Source: JANLVI01 sp031363915 (GTDB lineage Bacteria > Vulcanimicrobiota > Vulcanimicrobiia > Vulcanimicrobiales > Vulcanimicrobiaceae). From it: DNA of 64,000 nucleotides. Under the pieces are notes generated by a model. It did no database searches and was not told the origin of the DNA. It worked only from the letters and a program-made list of their open reading frames with translations. The DNA lies in assembly GCA_031363915.1 (NCBI GenBank), contig JANLVI010000010.1, positions 1 to 64,000 of the forward strand, written 5' to 3'. A program made the position numbers and the translations under genes. Positions 8,214 through 15,518 of this stretch are shown one piece after another. Every line of letters starts with the position of its first letter. Positions within the stretch are counted from its first letter, which is position 1.

Positions 8214-8499
8214 CTAGGTTTCCTCATGATTGCGGGCCGTGGAAACGTCGATCGATATGAACGCTCGAAGCCGGGCCATCGAAGGCAGGTATTGACCGTA
8301 GCGAGTCGGTTCGCTTCCCGCAGCAGCCGGGGCTTCGGGACCGGCGTCGGCCAGGCAGTGCCATTCGAGGAGAACGGGGTACCGGCTGTGCGTCGTGATG
8401 TCGGCGCGGAGAATTGCGCGGAAACGGGCGCTGCCCACCGCCAATCCACCGAGCAGAACGAGGGCGACCAGGAGCGCAAGTGATTTATTCGTCGCCCAT
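8214..8499 (-). pseudogene. Small membrane-anchored protein with frameshift at its start codon
   Basis: The minus strand reads a clear N-terminal membrane anchor (TNKSLALLVALVLLGGLAVG) followed by about 70 soluble residues ending STARNHEET. This frame has no start codon between the upstream stop at 8517 and the hydrophobic segment. A good ribosome-binding site (GGGAGGGG, 8501-8508) followed by ATG at 8499 is present in another frame, which reaches a stop after four codons. Removing one G from the GGG just after the ATG would give MATNKSLALL and restore the frame. This is either a one-base insertion in the organism or a sequencing or assembly error. The function is unknown. Confidence 0.55.
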
Positions 8500-8516
8500 G
8501 TTCCCCTCCCGAGAAA

Positions 8517-9611
8517 CTAGAACCGCGCCAGTTTCGGAATACCGATCTCATCCGCCATCGCGTCCAAGTCTTCCCAGATTTTCTCGACGAGCGGAATTCC
8601 ATCGCGCCGGTAGGCGATCGTGGTTTCGTGTTCGATCTCGCCCGCGACGTAGATCCGCTCTTGTCCGGGCGCTTTTGCGCTCTCTTTAAACTGGCGTAGT
8701 TCGCGGTCGAGATCGGCTTTGAATTCGGCGATGTCGCGCATCCGGTCGATACGCAGCGCGCCGAACCAATGCGACGTAATTCCACCGCGCGATTTCGGGC
8801 CTTCGGGGATACTCAGGTCCATTCCGAAGAGTCCGCCGGCGAGAACGCCGGTGAGGATTTCGCTGAGTGCACCCAGGCCGTAGCCTTTGTGGCCCCCGTT
8901 CTCCGTGCCGATGCCGCCGAGTGGCGTAAGCGCGCCGTGGAATCGAGCTTCCGTCGGATCGTCCGTGCCTTTGCCGTCGCGGTCGACCGCCCAGCCGGGT
9001 TTGAGTTTGAGGTCTTTGCGCTCGTAGACTTCGAGTTTGCCGTACGTTACGGTGGTCGTTGCGAAATCGAGGACAAACGCAGGCTCCTCGCCCGTCGGGA
9101 TCGCGAATGCGAACGGATTCGTGCCTTGCATCTTTTCGCGTCCGAACGTCGGCACCGCGAAATGCGCGGAGTCGGTCGACGAGATTCCGATCATATCTTC
9201 GGGGAGCGCCATCATCGCGTAGTACGCAGCGATTCCGTAGTGATTGGAATTGCGCACGGCCGCGAAAGCTATTCCGCTCTCGCGCGCTTTTTCGATCGCC
9301 GCGCGCATCGCTTGGATCGAGGCGGGGTGACCCAGACCATTATCGGCGTCGAGCAGATACGACGTCGGCGTCTCCTTGAGGACGATGTAGTTCGGATTCA
9401 CGTTGATCGTCCCCAGACGGATCCGGTCGACGTAGAACCATCGCAGTCGCGCGATTCCGTGCGATTCGATGCCACGAATATCCGCAGCAACGAGAACTCC
9501 CGCGACCTCGCGCGCGTGCTGCACGCTCACGCCGATGTGCGAGAGCGCGCGTTCGATATACGCGCGTTCGTCTGCTTCTCGAACGCGCACCGTCGCGACC
9601 GCTCTACTCAA
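8517..9611 (-). CDS. Malate/L-lactate/ureidoglycolate-type dehydrogenase (Ldh_2 family)
   Basis: The 364 residues match the NAD(P)-dependent Ldh_2 family (malate, sulfolactate, ureidoglycolate dehydrogenases; distinct from Rossmann-fold LDH). Landmarks are ADIRGIESHGIARLRWFY near residue 45 (substrate His), LLDADNGLGHPASIQAM near residue 90, VRNSNHYGIAAYYAMMAL near residue 120 (catalytic His), and GTENGGHKGYGLGALSEILTGVLAGG near residue 235. The track start is TTG at 9611, overlapping the end of the upstream binding-protein gene, which suggests co-transcription. The physiological 2-hydroxyacid cannot be told from sequence. Transporter neighbours suggest a catabolic role. Confidence 0.85.
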   Translation of the reverse strand: MSRAVATVRVREADERAYIERALSHIGVSVQHAREVAGVLVAADIRGIESHGIARLRWFYVDRIRLGTINVNPNYIVLKETPTSYLLDADNGLGHPASIQAMRAAIEKARESGIAFAAVRNSNHYGIAAYYAMMALPEDMIGISSTDSAHFAVPTFGREKMQGTNPFAFAIPTGEEPAFVLDFATTTVTYGKLEVYERKDLKLKPGWAVDRDGKGTDDPTEARFHGALTPLGGIGTENGGHKGYGLGALSEILTGVLAGGLFGMDLSIPEGPKSRGGITSHWFGALRIDRMRDIAEFKADLDRELRQFKESAKAPGQERIYVAGEIEHETTIAYRRDGIPLVEKIWEDLDAMADEIGIPKLARF

Positions 9612-10752
9612 TGACGACCCATGCGCCGTGTTCGATGCACATCTTCACGGCGTCGATCTTCAATCCGTTGTGATCGGTCGCGGTGAATTTGAAATCTCCC
9701 GTGGTGCCGTGATAGGGACGCATCGTCGTCAGCGCCACACTGAGGGCATCGCCGCTCACGTCACCTTTGGTCTTCCCGATTGCAAGCGCCAAGAGATGGG
9801 CGGCATCCCAAGCAAATGAGGCAAAATTCGAAGGGCGGGCATGGTACGCTTTGCGGTAGAGGTCGAGGAATTTGCGCTGCCCGGGATCGGGATGCGTGTA
9901 ATTGAGATCGAGATCGGCGTAGACATCGTATCCGTCGCGACCGGAGACTTTCAGGAAATTATCCGATGCAATACCGGTCGACCCGATGATCGTGCCTTTG
10001 AAGCCGAACTGTTTTGCTTGACGCACGAGGATCGGGGCCGCCGGACCCGCCGTCCAGATCACCAGGGCATCGGCGCCGGCCTTCATCGCCTTCTGCAGTT
10101 GTGCCGTCATGTCGGTCGCCGCGACCGGATACGATTCATCATCGACAACGTCGAGTCCAACCGACTTTGCAACTGCCGCGACGATCGGCGCACCCGTCGA
10201 GCCGTAGGGCGCTTCGTCGTGCATGATCGCGATCTTCGAGCGCTTGAGCGTATTCTTCAGATAACCCATGAGCTTGGTGGCTTCGAGTTCGTTGCGCGGC
10301 GTCGACTCGAAGAGGTACTTCATTACGCCGTTCTTCGTGTTCCAGAGCGAATCGGTCGGGTTCATGTAAATCTCGACGATCTTCGCATCGTTGGTCACGC
10401 GCGTCATCGCAAGCGTCGTCGGCGTGAGGGTACCGCCGATGATCGCCGCAACGTGTTCGCCGACGAGTTGCGTCGCGAGCTGCTGCGCCGTGTCGGGCTT
10501 GCCTTCATCATCGAGAATCTTGATCGAGAGCGGATGCCCGGCGATACCGCCGCTCGCGTTGATCTCCGCCTCCGCGACCTTGAGGGCATTGCGCTCGGGC
10601 TCGCCGAGGGGCGCGTAATTACCCGTTATCGAGAGCACGGCTCCGATGACGATCGGCGTGCCGGTCGGCGCAGTAGGCGCGGCGGTGACCGATGATGCGC
10701 CGAGCGCGATGAGGGCGGCAGCGGCAAGAGCCGCACGAGCGATGCGAACCAT
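9604..10752 (-). CDS. Branched-chain amino-acid-type ABC transporter substrate-binding protein
   Basis: Periplasmic type I binding protein of the LivJ/LivK family, 382 residues. A Sec signal peptide occupies about residues 1-24 (RIARAALAAAALIALGASSVTAAP). The mature part starts GTPIVIGAVLSITGNYAPLGEPERNAL and includes GHPLSIKILDDEGKPDTA and ATQLVGEHVAAIIGG, the usual ligand-binding lobe 1. It is divergent from livH-livM/G-livF, which start at 10814, so the 60-bp intergenic region holds both promoters. It probably supplies ligand to that permease; the ligand could be amino acids, amides or aromatic acids. Confidence 0.88.
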   Translation of the reverse strand: MVRIARAALAAAALIALGASSVTAAPTAPTGTPIVIGAVLSITGNYAPLGEPERNALKVAEAEINASGGIAGHPLSIKILDDEGKPDTAQQLATQLVGEHVAAIIGGTLTPTTLAMTRVTNDAKIVEIYMNPTDSLWNTKNGVMKYLFESTPRNELEATKLMGYLKNTLKRSKIAIMHDEAPYGSTGAPIVAAVAKSVGLDVVDDESYPVAATDMTAQLQKAMKAGADALVIWTAGPAAPILVRQAKQFGFKGTIIGSTGIASDNFLKVSGRDGYDVYADLDLNYTHPDPGQRKFLDLYRKAYHARPSNFASFAWDAAHLLALAIGKTKGDVSGDALSVALTTMRPYHGTTGDFKFTATDHNGLKIDAVKMCIEHGAWVVIE

Positions 10753-10813
10753 AAAAACTCCCTAGTCTGTAGCGACAGGAGAAACAAATCCCCATACGGA
10801 TTCTAGGCCGGGC

Positions 10814-11692
10814 ATGCTCCAACTCCTTGTGGCAGGCGTGACCGTGGGCAGCGGTTACGCCCTCGTCGCACTCGGAATACATATTATCTTGCGCGCGACA
10901 CGCATCGTGAACTTCGCTCAGGGCGAATTCGTTATCGTCGGCGGCCTCTTCGCGCTCTCGCTCGTGCAAGTGCTCCACGTCAATGCCTGGGTAGCGCTTG
11001 CCGGGGCGACGGCACTCGGATTCATACTCGGCCTCGTCTACGAGCGCGTCATTTTACGCCCTGCCGCTCGCTACGGCGAAATCTCGCTTACCATCGCGAC
11101 GATCGGGACGATCTTCGTCTTACTTTACGGTCATGCGCTCGTGCCGGGCTGGGGCAGCTTGCCACAGCCGCTACCCGCCTTTAGCGGTGAGGCATCCGAT
11201 GCGCTGAACATCGGCGGCCTCTCGATTCCGTATCAATCGATGTGGGTGCTGGCCCTGTTGCTCGCGGCGCTCGCCGCCATGTATCTCTTCTTTGAGAAGA
11301 CGTTCTATGGAAAAGCGATCCGTGCGGCGGCAAACAATCCGCTCGGTGCGCGCCTCGTCGGCATCGATATCACCGGCGTGCGCGCGATCTCGGTCGGAAT
11401 TGCAATCGCGCTCGCCGCGTTCGGCGGCACGATCATCGGACCGATCACGCTCGTCGGCGGCGCGGGCGGCGTTGCGATCTCGATCAAAGGCTTCGTCGGC
11501 GCGGTCGTGGGCGGCCTGGAATCGCCGGTCGGATGCGTCGTCGGGGGGTTGCTCGTCGGAATCCTCGAGAAGCTACTGCAGGGGCTCTTTTCCTACGGCG
11601 TCTCCGATCCGCTTATTTACTCCCTGCTGCTGATCGGGCTACTCGTGCGGCCGCAAGGGCTTTTCGGTTCGCGCGCCGCGGTACGCGATTGA
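10814..11692 (+). CDS. livH: LivH-type permease of a branched-chain amino-acid ABC transporter
   Basis: The 292-residue integral membrane protein has the LivH pattern of about eight helices. It has the N-terminal GSGYALVALGIHIILRATRIVNFAQGEFVIVGGLFA and the family motif FFEKTFYGKAIRAAANNPLGARLVGID near residue 158 that contacts the ATPase. It ends with a hydrophobic IYSLLLIGLLVRPQGLFG. It is the first gene of an operon with a fused permease/ATPase and LivF. Its stop overlaps a TTG start of the next gene (TTGA at 11689). The binding protein is encoded divergently. Confidence 0.92.
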   Translation: MLQLLVAGVTVGSGYALVALGIHIILRATRIVNFAQGEFVIVGGLFALSLVQVLHVNAWVALAGATALGFILGLVYERVILRPAARYGEISLTIATIGTIFVLLYGHALVPGWGSLPQPLPAFSGEASDALNIGGLSIPYQSMWVLALLLAALAAMYLFFEKTFYGKAIRAAANNPLGARLVGIDITGVRAISVGIAIALAAFGGTIIGPITLVGGAGGVAISIKGFVGAVVGGLESPVGCVVGGLLVGILEKLLQGLFSYGVSDPLIYSLLLIGLLVRPQGLFGSRAAVRD

Positions 11693-13449
11693 TCGCGCGT
11701 TTACGCGCGGATGCGCGCGCCTTACCGGTCCTCGCACTCATCGTTGCAATCTTCGGGTTCACCGCGGCCCGAAATGCAACGTACGCGCAGGCCGGAACGT
11801 ATGCCGCGATCTACGCAATCGCCGCGATCGGCCTCTCACTTTTGCTCGGCAACGTCAAACAAATTTCGATCGGACAAGCCGGCTTCTTCGGGATCGGCGC
11901 GTACGCCGTCGCGTATCTCACATCGACGCTAAATTGGCCGTTCTGGCCGGCCGCAATCATCGGCGTACTCGCTGCAACGCTGGTCGGATTCGGCGTCGGC
12001 TTCGTCGCGCTTCGCTTCCGCGGGCACTACCTTGCCATGGCAACGCTCAGCTTTGGGCTGATCGTCGTCGGGCTCTTACACGAATCAAAACTCTTGGGCG
12101 GCGCGAGCGGCATCAGCTCGATTCCGTATGCGTCGATTGGCTCGCTCTCGCTCTCCGGTTACACCGCCTACTGGTTTGTCTGGGCCGTCGCACTGCTCGT
12201 CGCACTTCTGACGCTCAACCTGTTACGCGGTCGAACCGGACGCGCATTTGAGACGATCCGCAACGACGAACTCGCCGCGGAGGTCGTCGGCGTCGCAACG
12301 CAGCGCTACAAGATTCTCGCCTTCGCCTACGCCGGTGCCCTCGCGGGTCTGAGCGGCGCGATCTATGCGGCATTTCTCGGTCTAATCGTGCCGGACGCCG
12401 TCGGCGCGGCGCTCTCCATCGACTTTCTCTTGATGGTCGTGCTCGGCGGCCAAGGCGGCGTGAGCGGCGCTCTCATCGGCGCGGCGCTCATCGGCTTTCT
12501 CGATATCTCCGGCCACGCATATGAAAACTGGCGTGAAGTCGCCTACGGCGCACTCGTCATCATCGTCGTGATCGCCGCACCTGGCGGCGTCATCGGTTTG
12601 TTCCGTCGTACCAAGCGCGAAGCCCGCGCCGCTCTTAGCGTGACGACGCTCCCGGTTGCAGCGGCTCCCGTGCGTCCGCCGAACGGCGACGCTCCGCTCG
12701 TCGTACGCGACGTGACGAAGCGCTTCGGTGGCCTAACCGCCGTCGACGCCGTGAACTTCACCCTGGAGCGAGGCTCGCTCACGTCGCTCATCGGACCGAA
12801 CGGCGCCGGCAAGACCACGCTCTTCAACGCGATTTGCGGCGTCGGAAAGCTCAGCGCGGGCAACGTCAGCATCGCCGGTCACGACGTTACGGGCTGGCAA
12901 CCGCACCGAATTGCCGCACTCGGCGTGGGCCGGACGTTTCAAAACGCGCGCCTCTTCGATGAAATGACGGTTCTCGAAAACGTCGTCGCAGGGCTCATTC
13001 GTAGCGAGCGCACCTCGTTCGGCGCCGATCTGCTCGCGCTGCCTGCATCGCGACGCTCGCAGCGCGAAACGACGGATCGCGCGCGCGCGACGCTCGCACG
13101 GCTCGGTCTCGAATCGATTGCCGGGATGGATGCGCGCGATTTGCCCTTCGGCGAGCGGCGGCGCGTCGAACTCGCTCGCGCGATCGCCGCCGACCCGTGG
13201 ATGTTGCTCGTCGACGAACCTGCCGCCGGACTCAACGCGCGCGAGCGCGCGACGCTTGCGGAAGATCTGCTCGCGCTGCGCGAACGCGGGATGACGCTGC
13301 TGCTCATCGAGCACGACATGAAACTCGTGATGTCGATCAGCGACCGCGTCATGGTCCTCAAATTCGGCGTGCAGATCGCTGATGGCGATGCCGCGAGCGT
13401 TCGCAACGATCCGGCCGTCATCTCCGCGTACTTGGGAACGACCGGCTGA
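11689..13449 (+). CDS. livMG: Fused LivM permease and LivG ATPase
   Basis: One 586-residue chain carries two normally separate subunits. Residues about 1-310 are a LivM permease (TYAAIYAIAAIGLSLLLGNVKQISIGQAGFFGIGAYA; FRGHYLAMATLSFG; RGRTGRAFETIRNDELAAEVVG). Residues about 340-586 are a LivG ATPase with Walker A GPNGAGKTT, the LivG signature GVGRTFQNARLFDEMTVLENV, the DLPFGERRRVELARAIA signature loop and Walker B MLLVDEPAAGL. Translation is best placed at TTG 11689, overlapping the livH stop; longer upstream extensions read antisense-like residues. LivF follows with a 1-nt overlap. LivM-LivG fusions are known in other bacteria, so this is unusual but not unique. Confidence 0.9.
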   Translation: MIARLRADARALPVLALIVAIFGFTAARNATYAQAGTYAAIYAIAAIGLSLLLGNVKQISIGQAGFFGIGAYAVAYLTSTLNWPFWPAAIIGVLAATLVGFGVGFVALRFRGHYLAMATLSFGLIVVGLLHESKLLGGASGISSIPYASIGSLSLSGYTAYWFVWAVALLVALLTLNLLRGRTGRAFETIRNDELAAEVVGVATQRYKILAFAYAGALAGLSGAIYAAFLGLIVPDAVGAALSIDFLLMVVLGGQGGVSGALIGAALIGFLDISGHAYENWREVAYGALVIIVVIAAPGGVIGLFRRTKREARAALSVTTLPVAAAPVRPPNGDAPLVVRDVTKRFGGLTAVDAVNFTLERGSLTSLIGPNGAGKTTLFNAICGVGKLSAGNVSIAGHDVTGWQPHRIAALGVGRTFQNARLFDEMTVLENVVAGLIRSERTSFGADLLALPASRRSQRETTDRARATLARLGLESIAGMDARDLPFGERRRVELARAIAADPWMLLVDEPAAGLNARERATLAEDLLALRERGMTLLLIEHDMKLVMSISDRVMVLKFGVQIADGDAASVRNDPAVISAYLGTTG

Positions 13450-14168
13450 TGTTGCTTACGATCGACGATCTGCACGCCGGCTACGGCGAGATCGACGTCT
13501 TGCGCGGCATCTCGATGAACGTGGATGCGGGCGAGATCGTCGCCGTGCTCGGCGCGAACGGCGCCGGCAAGAGTACGCTGCTGCGGACGATCTCGCGCTA
13601 CGAGACGCGCGTGCGTTCGGGCAGCATCACCTTCGATGGCCACGACCTCATACCGGCGTCGGTCGAACGCGTCGTTCGCTTCGGACTCTCACACGTGCCC
13701 GAAGGTCGTCAACTCTTCACCGAGCTCTCGGTCGATGACAACTTACGTTTGGGTGCGTACGCACGCGACCGTCGCGAAATAGAACGGGAACTCCGCGCGC
13801 TGTACGACCGTTTCCCGGCTCTCGCGTCGCGCAAGAGCGCGACGGCTTTTTCGCTCTCCGGAGGCGAACAGCAGATGCTCGCGATCGGACGGGCGCTGAT
13901 GGCAAAACCTAAGCTGCTGTGTCTGGACGAACCATCGACGGGACTGGCGCCGCTTATCGTCGAGCAACTCTTCGCGCTGATCGCCTCGCTCGTCGCAGAC
14001 GGCACCGCCGTGCTCCTGGTCGAACAGAACGCGTTCCTCACCCTCAAACACGCCGACCGCGCGTACGTCATGGAGAACGGGGCGATCGCACTCGAAGGCA
14101 GCGCCCGAGAACTCGCCGAGGACCCGCGCGTGCGCGCGATTTATCTCGGCGGATCAGTGGACGAGTAG
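13449..14168 (+). CDS. livF: LivF-type ATPase of a branched-chain amino-acid ABC transporter
   Basis: The 239-residue ABC ATPase has Walker A GANGAGKSTLLRTI near residue 36, the LivF-typical GLSHVPEGRQLFTELSVDDNLRLGAY near residue 80, signature FSLSGGEQQMLAIGRALMAKP near residue 136 and Walker B LLCLDEPSTGLAPLIVEQLF. This is the last transporter subunit of the operon. ATG at 13449 shares its first base with the preceding stop (TGATG). It should pair with the LivG half of the upstream fusion to form the nucleotide-binding dimer. Confidence 0.93.
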   Translation: MLLTIDDLHAGYGEIDVLRGISMNVDAGEIVAVLGANGAGKSTLLRTISRYETRVRSGSITFDGHDLIPASVERVVRFGLSHVPEGRQLFTELSVDDNLRLGAYARDRREIERELRALYDRFPALASRKSATAFSLSGGEQQMLAIGRALMAKPKLLCLDEPSTGLAPLIVEQLFALIASLVADGTAVLLVEQNAFLTLKHADRAYVMENGAIALEGSARELAEDPRVRAIYLGGSVDE

Positions 14169-14171
14169 GAG

Positions 14172-14675
14172 ATGCAATCCGCACGCCTCGACTTCGTCCT
14201 AGCGGATCTCCCGATCCTCGAAGCGCTACTTGCCGGACGGCGCGAAGAGGCACGCCGACTCATCGGTGCCGATCTTCCGATCGAATGGCCCGACGCGATT
14301 CTGATCGAACGCGTGTTCCCCGTTCAGATCGCGCGCTTGCGCGCGGATCCATCGACCTTGCCGTTTTGCGGCCGCATCGCCGTGGATCGAAAGCAGCGCA
14401 TCGTCGTTGGGCTGATCAATCTCAAAGGCCATCCCGACGAACGCGGTCGCATCGAAGTCGGGTACGGGATCGTGGCCTCGATGCGTCGCCGCGGGTACGC
14501 GGCCGAGGCGCTCGGGACGATTCTTGCGTGGGCACTCGTGCAGAGCGGCGTGCACGAAGTCGTCGCGCCGATCGATCGCGCGAACGCCGCTTCCATCGCA
14601 ACGGCCGAGCGCGTGGGCATGCAGCGCGAGCAGTACGACGATCCGCGCATCGCATTTTACAGCGCGCGTTCGTGA
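14172..14675 (+). CDS. GNAT acetyltransferase, RimJ/RimL-like
   Basis: The 167-residue protein has the layout of the RimJ/RimL-type GNAT subfamily. It has a beta strand with GRIEVGYGIVASMRRRGYAAEALGTILAWAL near residue 97 (acetyl-CoA motif A with RRRGYAAEA), then VHEVVAPIDRANAASIATAERVGMQ near residue 130, a characteristic N-A-S motif. It starts 3 nt after livF and may share its transcript. The substrate is unknown. The 3' end overlaps the convergent hydrolase gene by 19 nt. Confidence 0.8.
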   Translation: MQSARLDFVLADLPILEALLAGRREEARRLIGADLPIEWPDAILIERVFPVQIARLRADPSTLPFCGRIAVDRKQRIVVGLINLKGHPDERGRIEVGYGIVASMRRRGYAAEALGTILAWALVQSGVHEVVAPIDRANAASIATAERVGMQREQYDDPRIAFYSARS

Positions 14676-15466
14676 GCGCTCACGCGCTCCATCAGGCGCC
14701 CTAAGGCGGCCGTCGCGATCGCCGGCTGTTCGCGCATCGGCATGTGTCCGCAAGCCGTCACTTCGAGAAATTCGCAATCCGCAAGTTGGTCGGCGACGCC
14801 GCGCAGATGTGCGACGGGGATCCATGAATCCTCGCTTGGGGCGAGCACCAGCGCCGGGACGCGAATGTCTTCGAGGAGATCGCTTGAGGTGACGCGTTCG
14901 GCCATCCCGCGAATCTGCGCGGCAATGCCGAGCGGGTTCTGCTCGCTCATCCAGCGGCGGCCTTCTTCAATCATCTGGGGTGCATCGTCATAGAAGTGCT
15001 TGGCGTAGTAGCGCGGCAGATACGCATCGATGACCGGCTGCATCCCTTCGCGCTCGGCCCGCTCGGCCAACGGTCCGCGCCCCGCGAGGATCGCGGGCGT
15101 ATCGGCGAACGTGTTGCCGGCAACTAGCGCAAAGCCGCTCACACGTTCGCTGTACATCCGAAAGAAAGCGGCTTGCACGTAACTGCCGATCGAGGGCGCC
15201 GCGAACGCCGCGCGTTCGATGTGCAGCGCATCGAGCAGATCGAGAATGTCGCCCGCGAGCGTCTCCATGAGATACGGACCCGGCGTCACGGAGGACCCGC
15301 CGGAACCGCGCAGGTCCGGACAAATCACGCGGTACGTTTTCGAAAGTTCATCCGCTTGCGCTTGCCAACTGCGGTGATCGAGCGGAAAGCCGTGGAGTAA
15401 AACGAGTGCCTCACCGGTGCCCGCGTCCGTGTAATGCAGGGTCCCGCCATCGATCGGAATGTTCAT
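14657..15466 (-). CDS. Alpha/beta-fold hydrolase
   Basis: The 269-residue protein begins MNIPIDGGTLHYTDAGTGEA and has the oxyanion motif LLHGFPLDHRSW near residue 24 and the catalytic triad. The nucleophile is the Ser in APSIGSYVQAAFF, where the first Gly of GxSxG is replaced by Ala. The acid is in LAPSEDSWIP and the His in CGHMPMREQP. It resembles enol-lactonase/PcaD-like or BchO-like hydrolases. BchO genes lie next to bchID in purple bacteria, and this one is divergent from bchI/D with only 52 bp between starts. That neighbourhood is suggestive only, since generic esterase function is equally possible. Confidence 0.8.
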   Translation of the reverse strand: MNIPIDGGTLHYTDAGTGEALVLLHGFPLDHRSWQAQADELSKTYRVICPDLRGSGGSSVTPGPYLMETLAGDILDLLDALHIERAAFAAPSIGSYVQAAFFRMYSERVSGFALVAGNTFADTPAILAGRGPLAERAEREGMQPVIDAYLPRYYAKHFYDDAPQMIEEGRRWMSEQNPLGIAAQIRGMAERVTSSDLLEDIRVPALVLAPSEDSWIPVAHLRGVADQLADCEFLEVTACGHMPMREQPAIATAALGRLMERVSAHERAL

Positions 15467-15518
15467 CAAGTGGCACTTCGAGCGAGGGCGACGGCATCCC
15501 ATCCACAAAGTGCGCGGT

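Noticed and set aside
15380..15518. Crp-type operator upstream of bchI/D
   Set aside because: No GTGA-N6-TCAC was found in the region before bchI/D, so this gene is not counted in the regulon.
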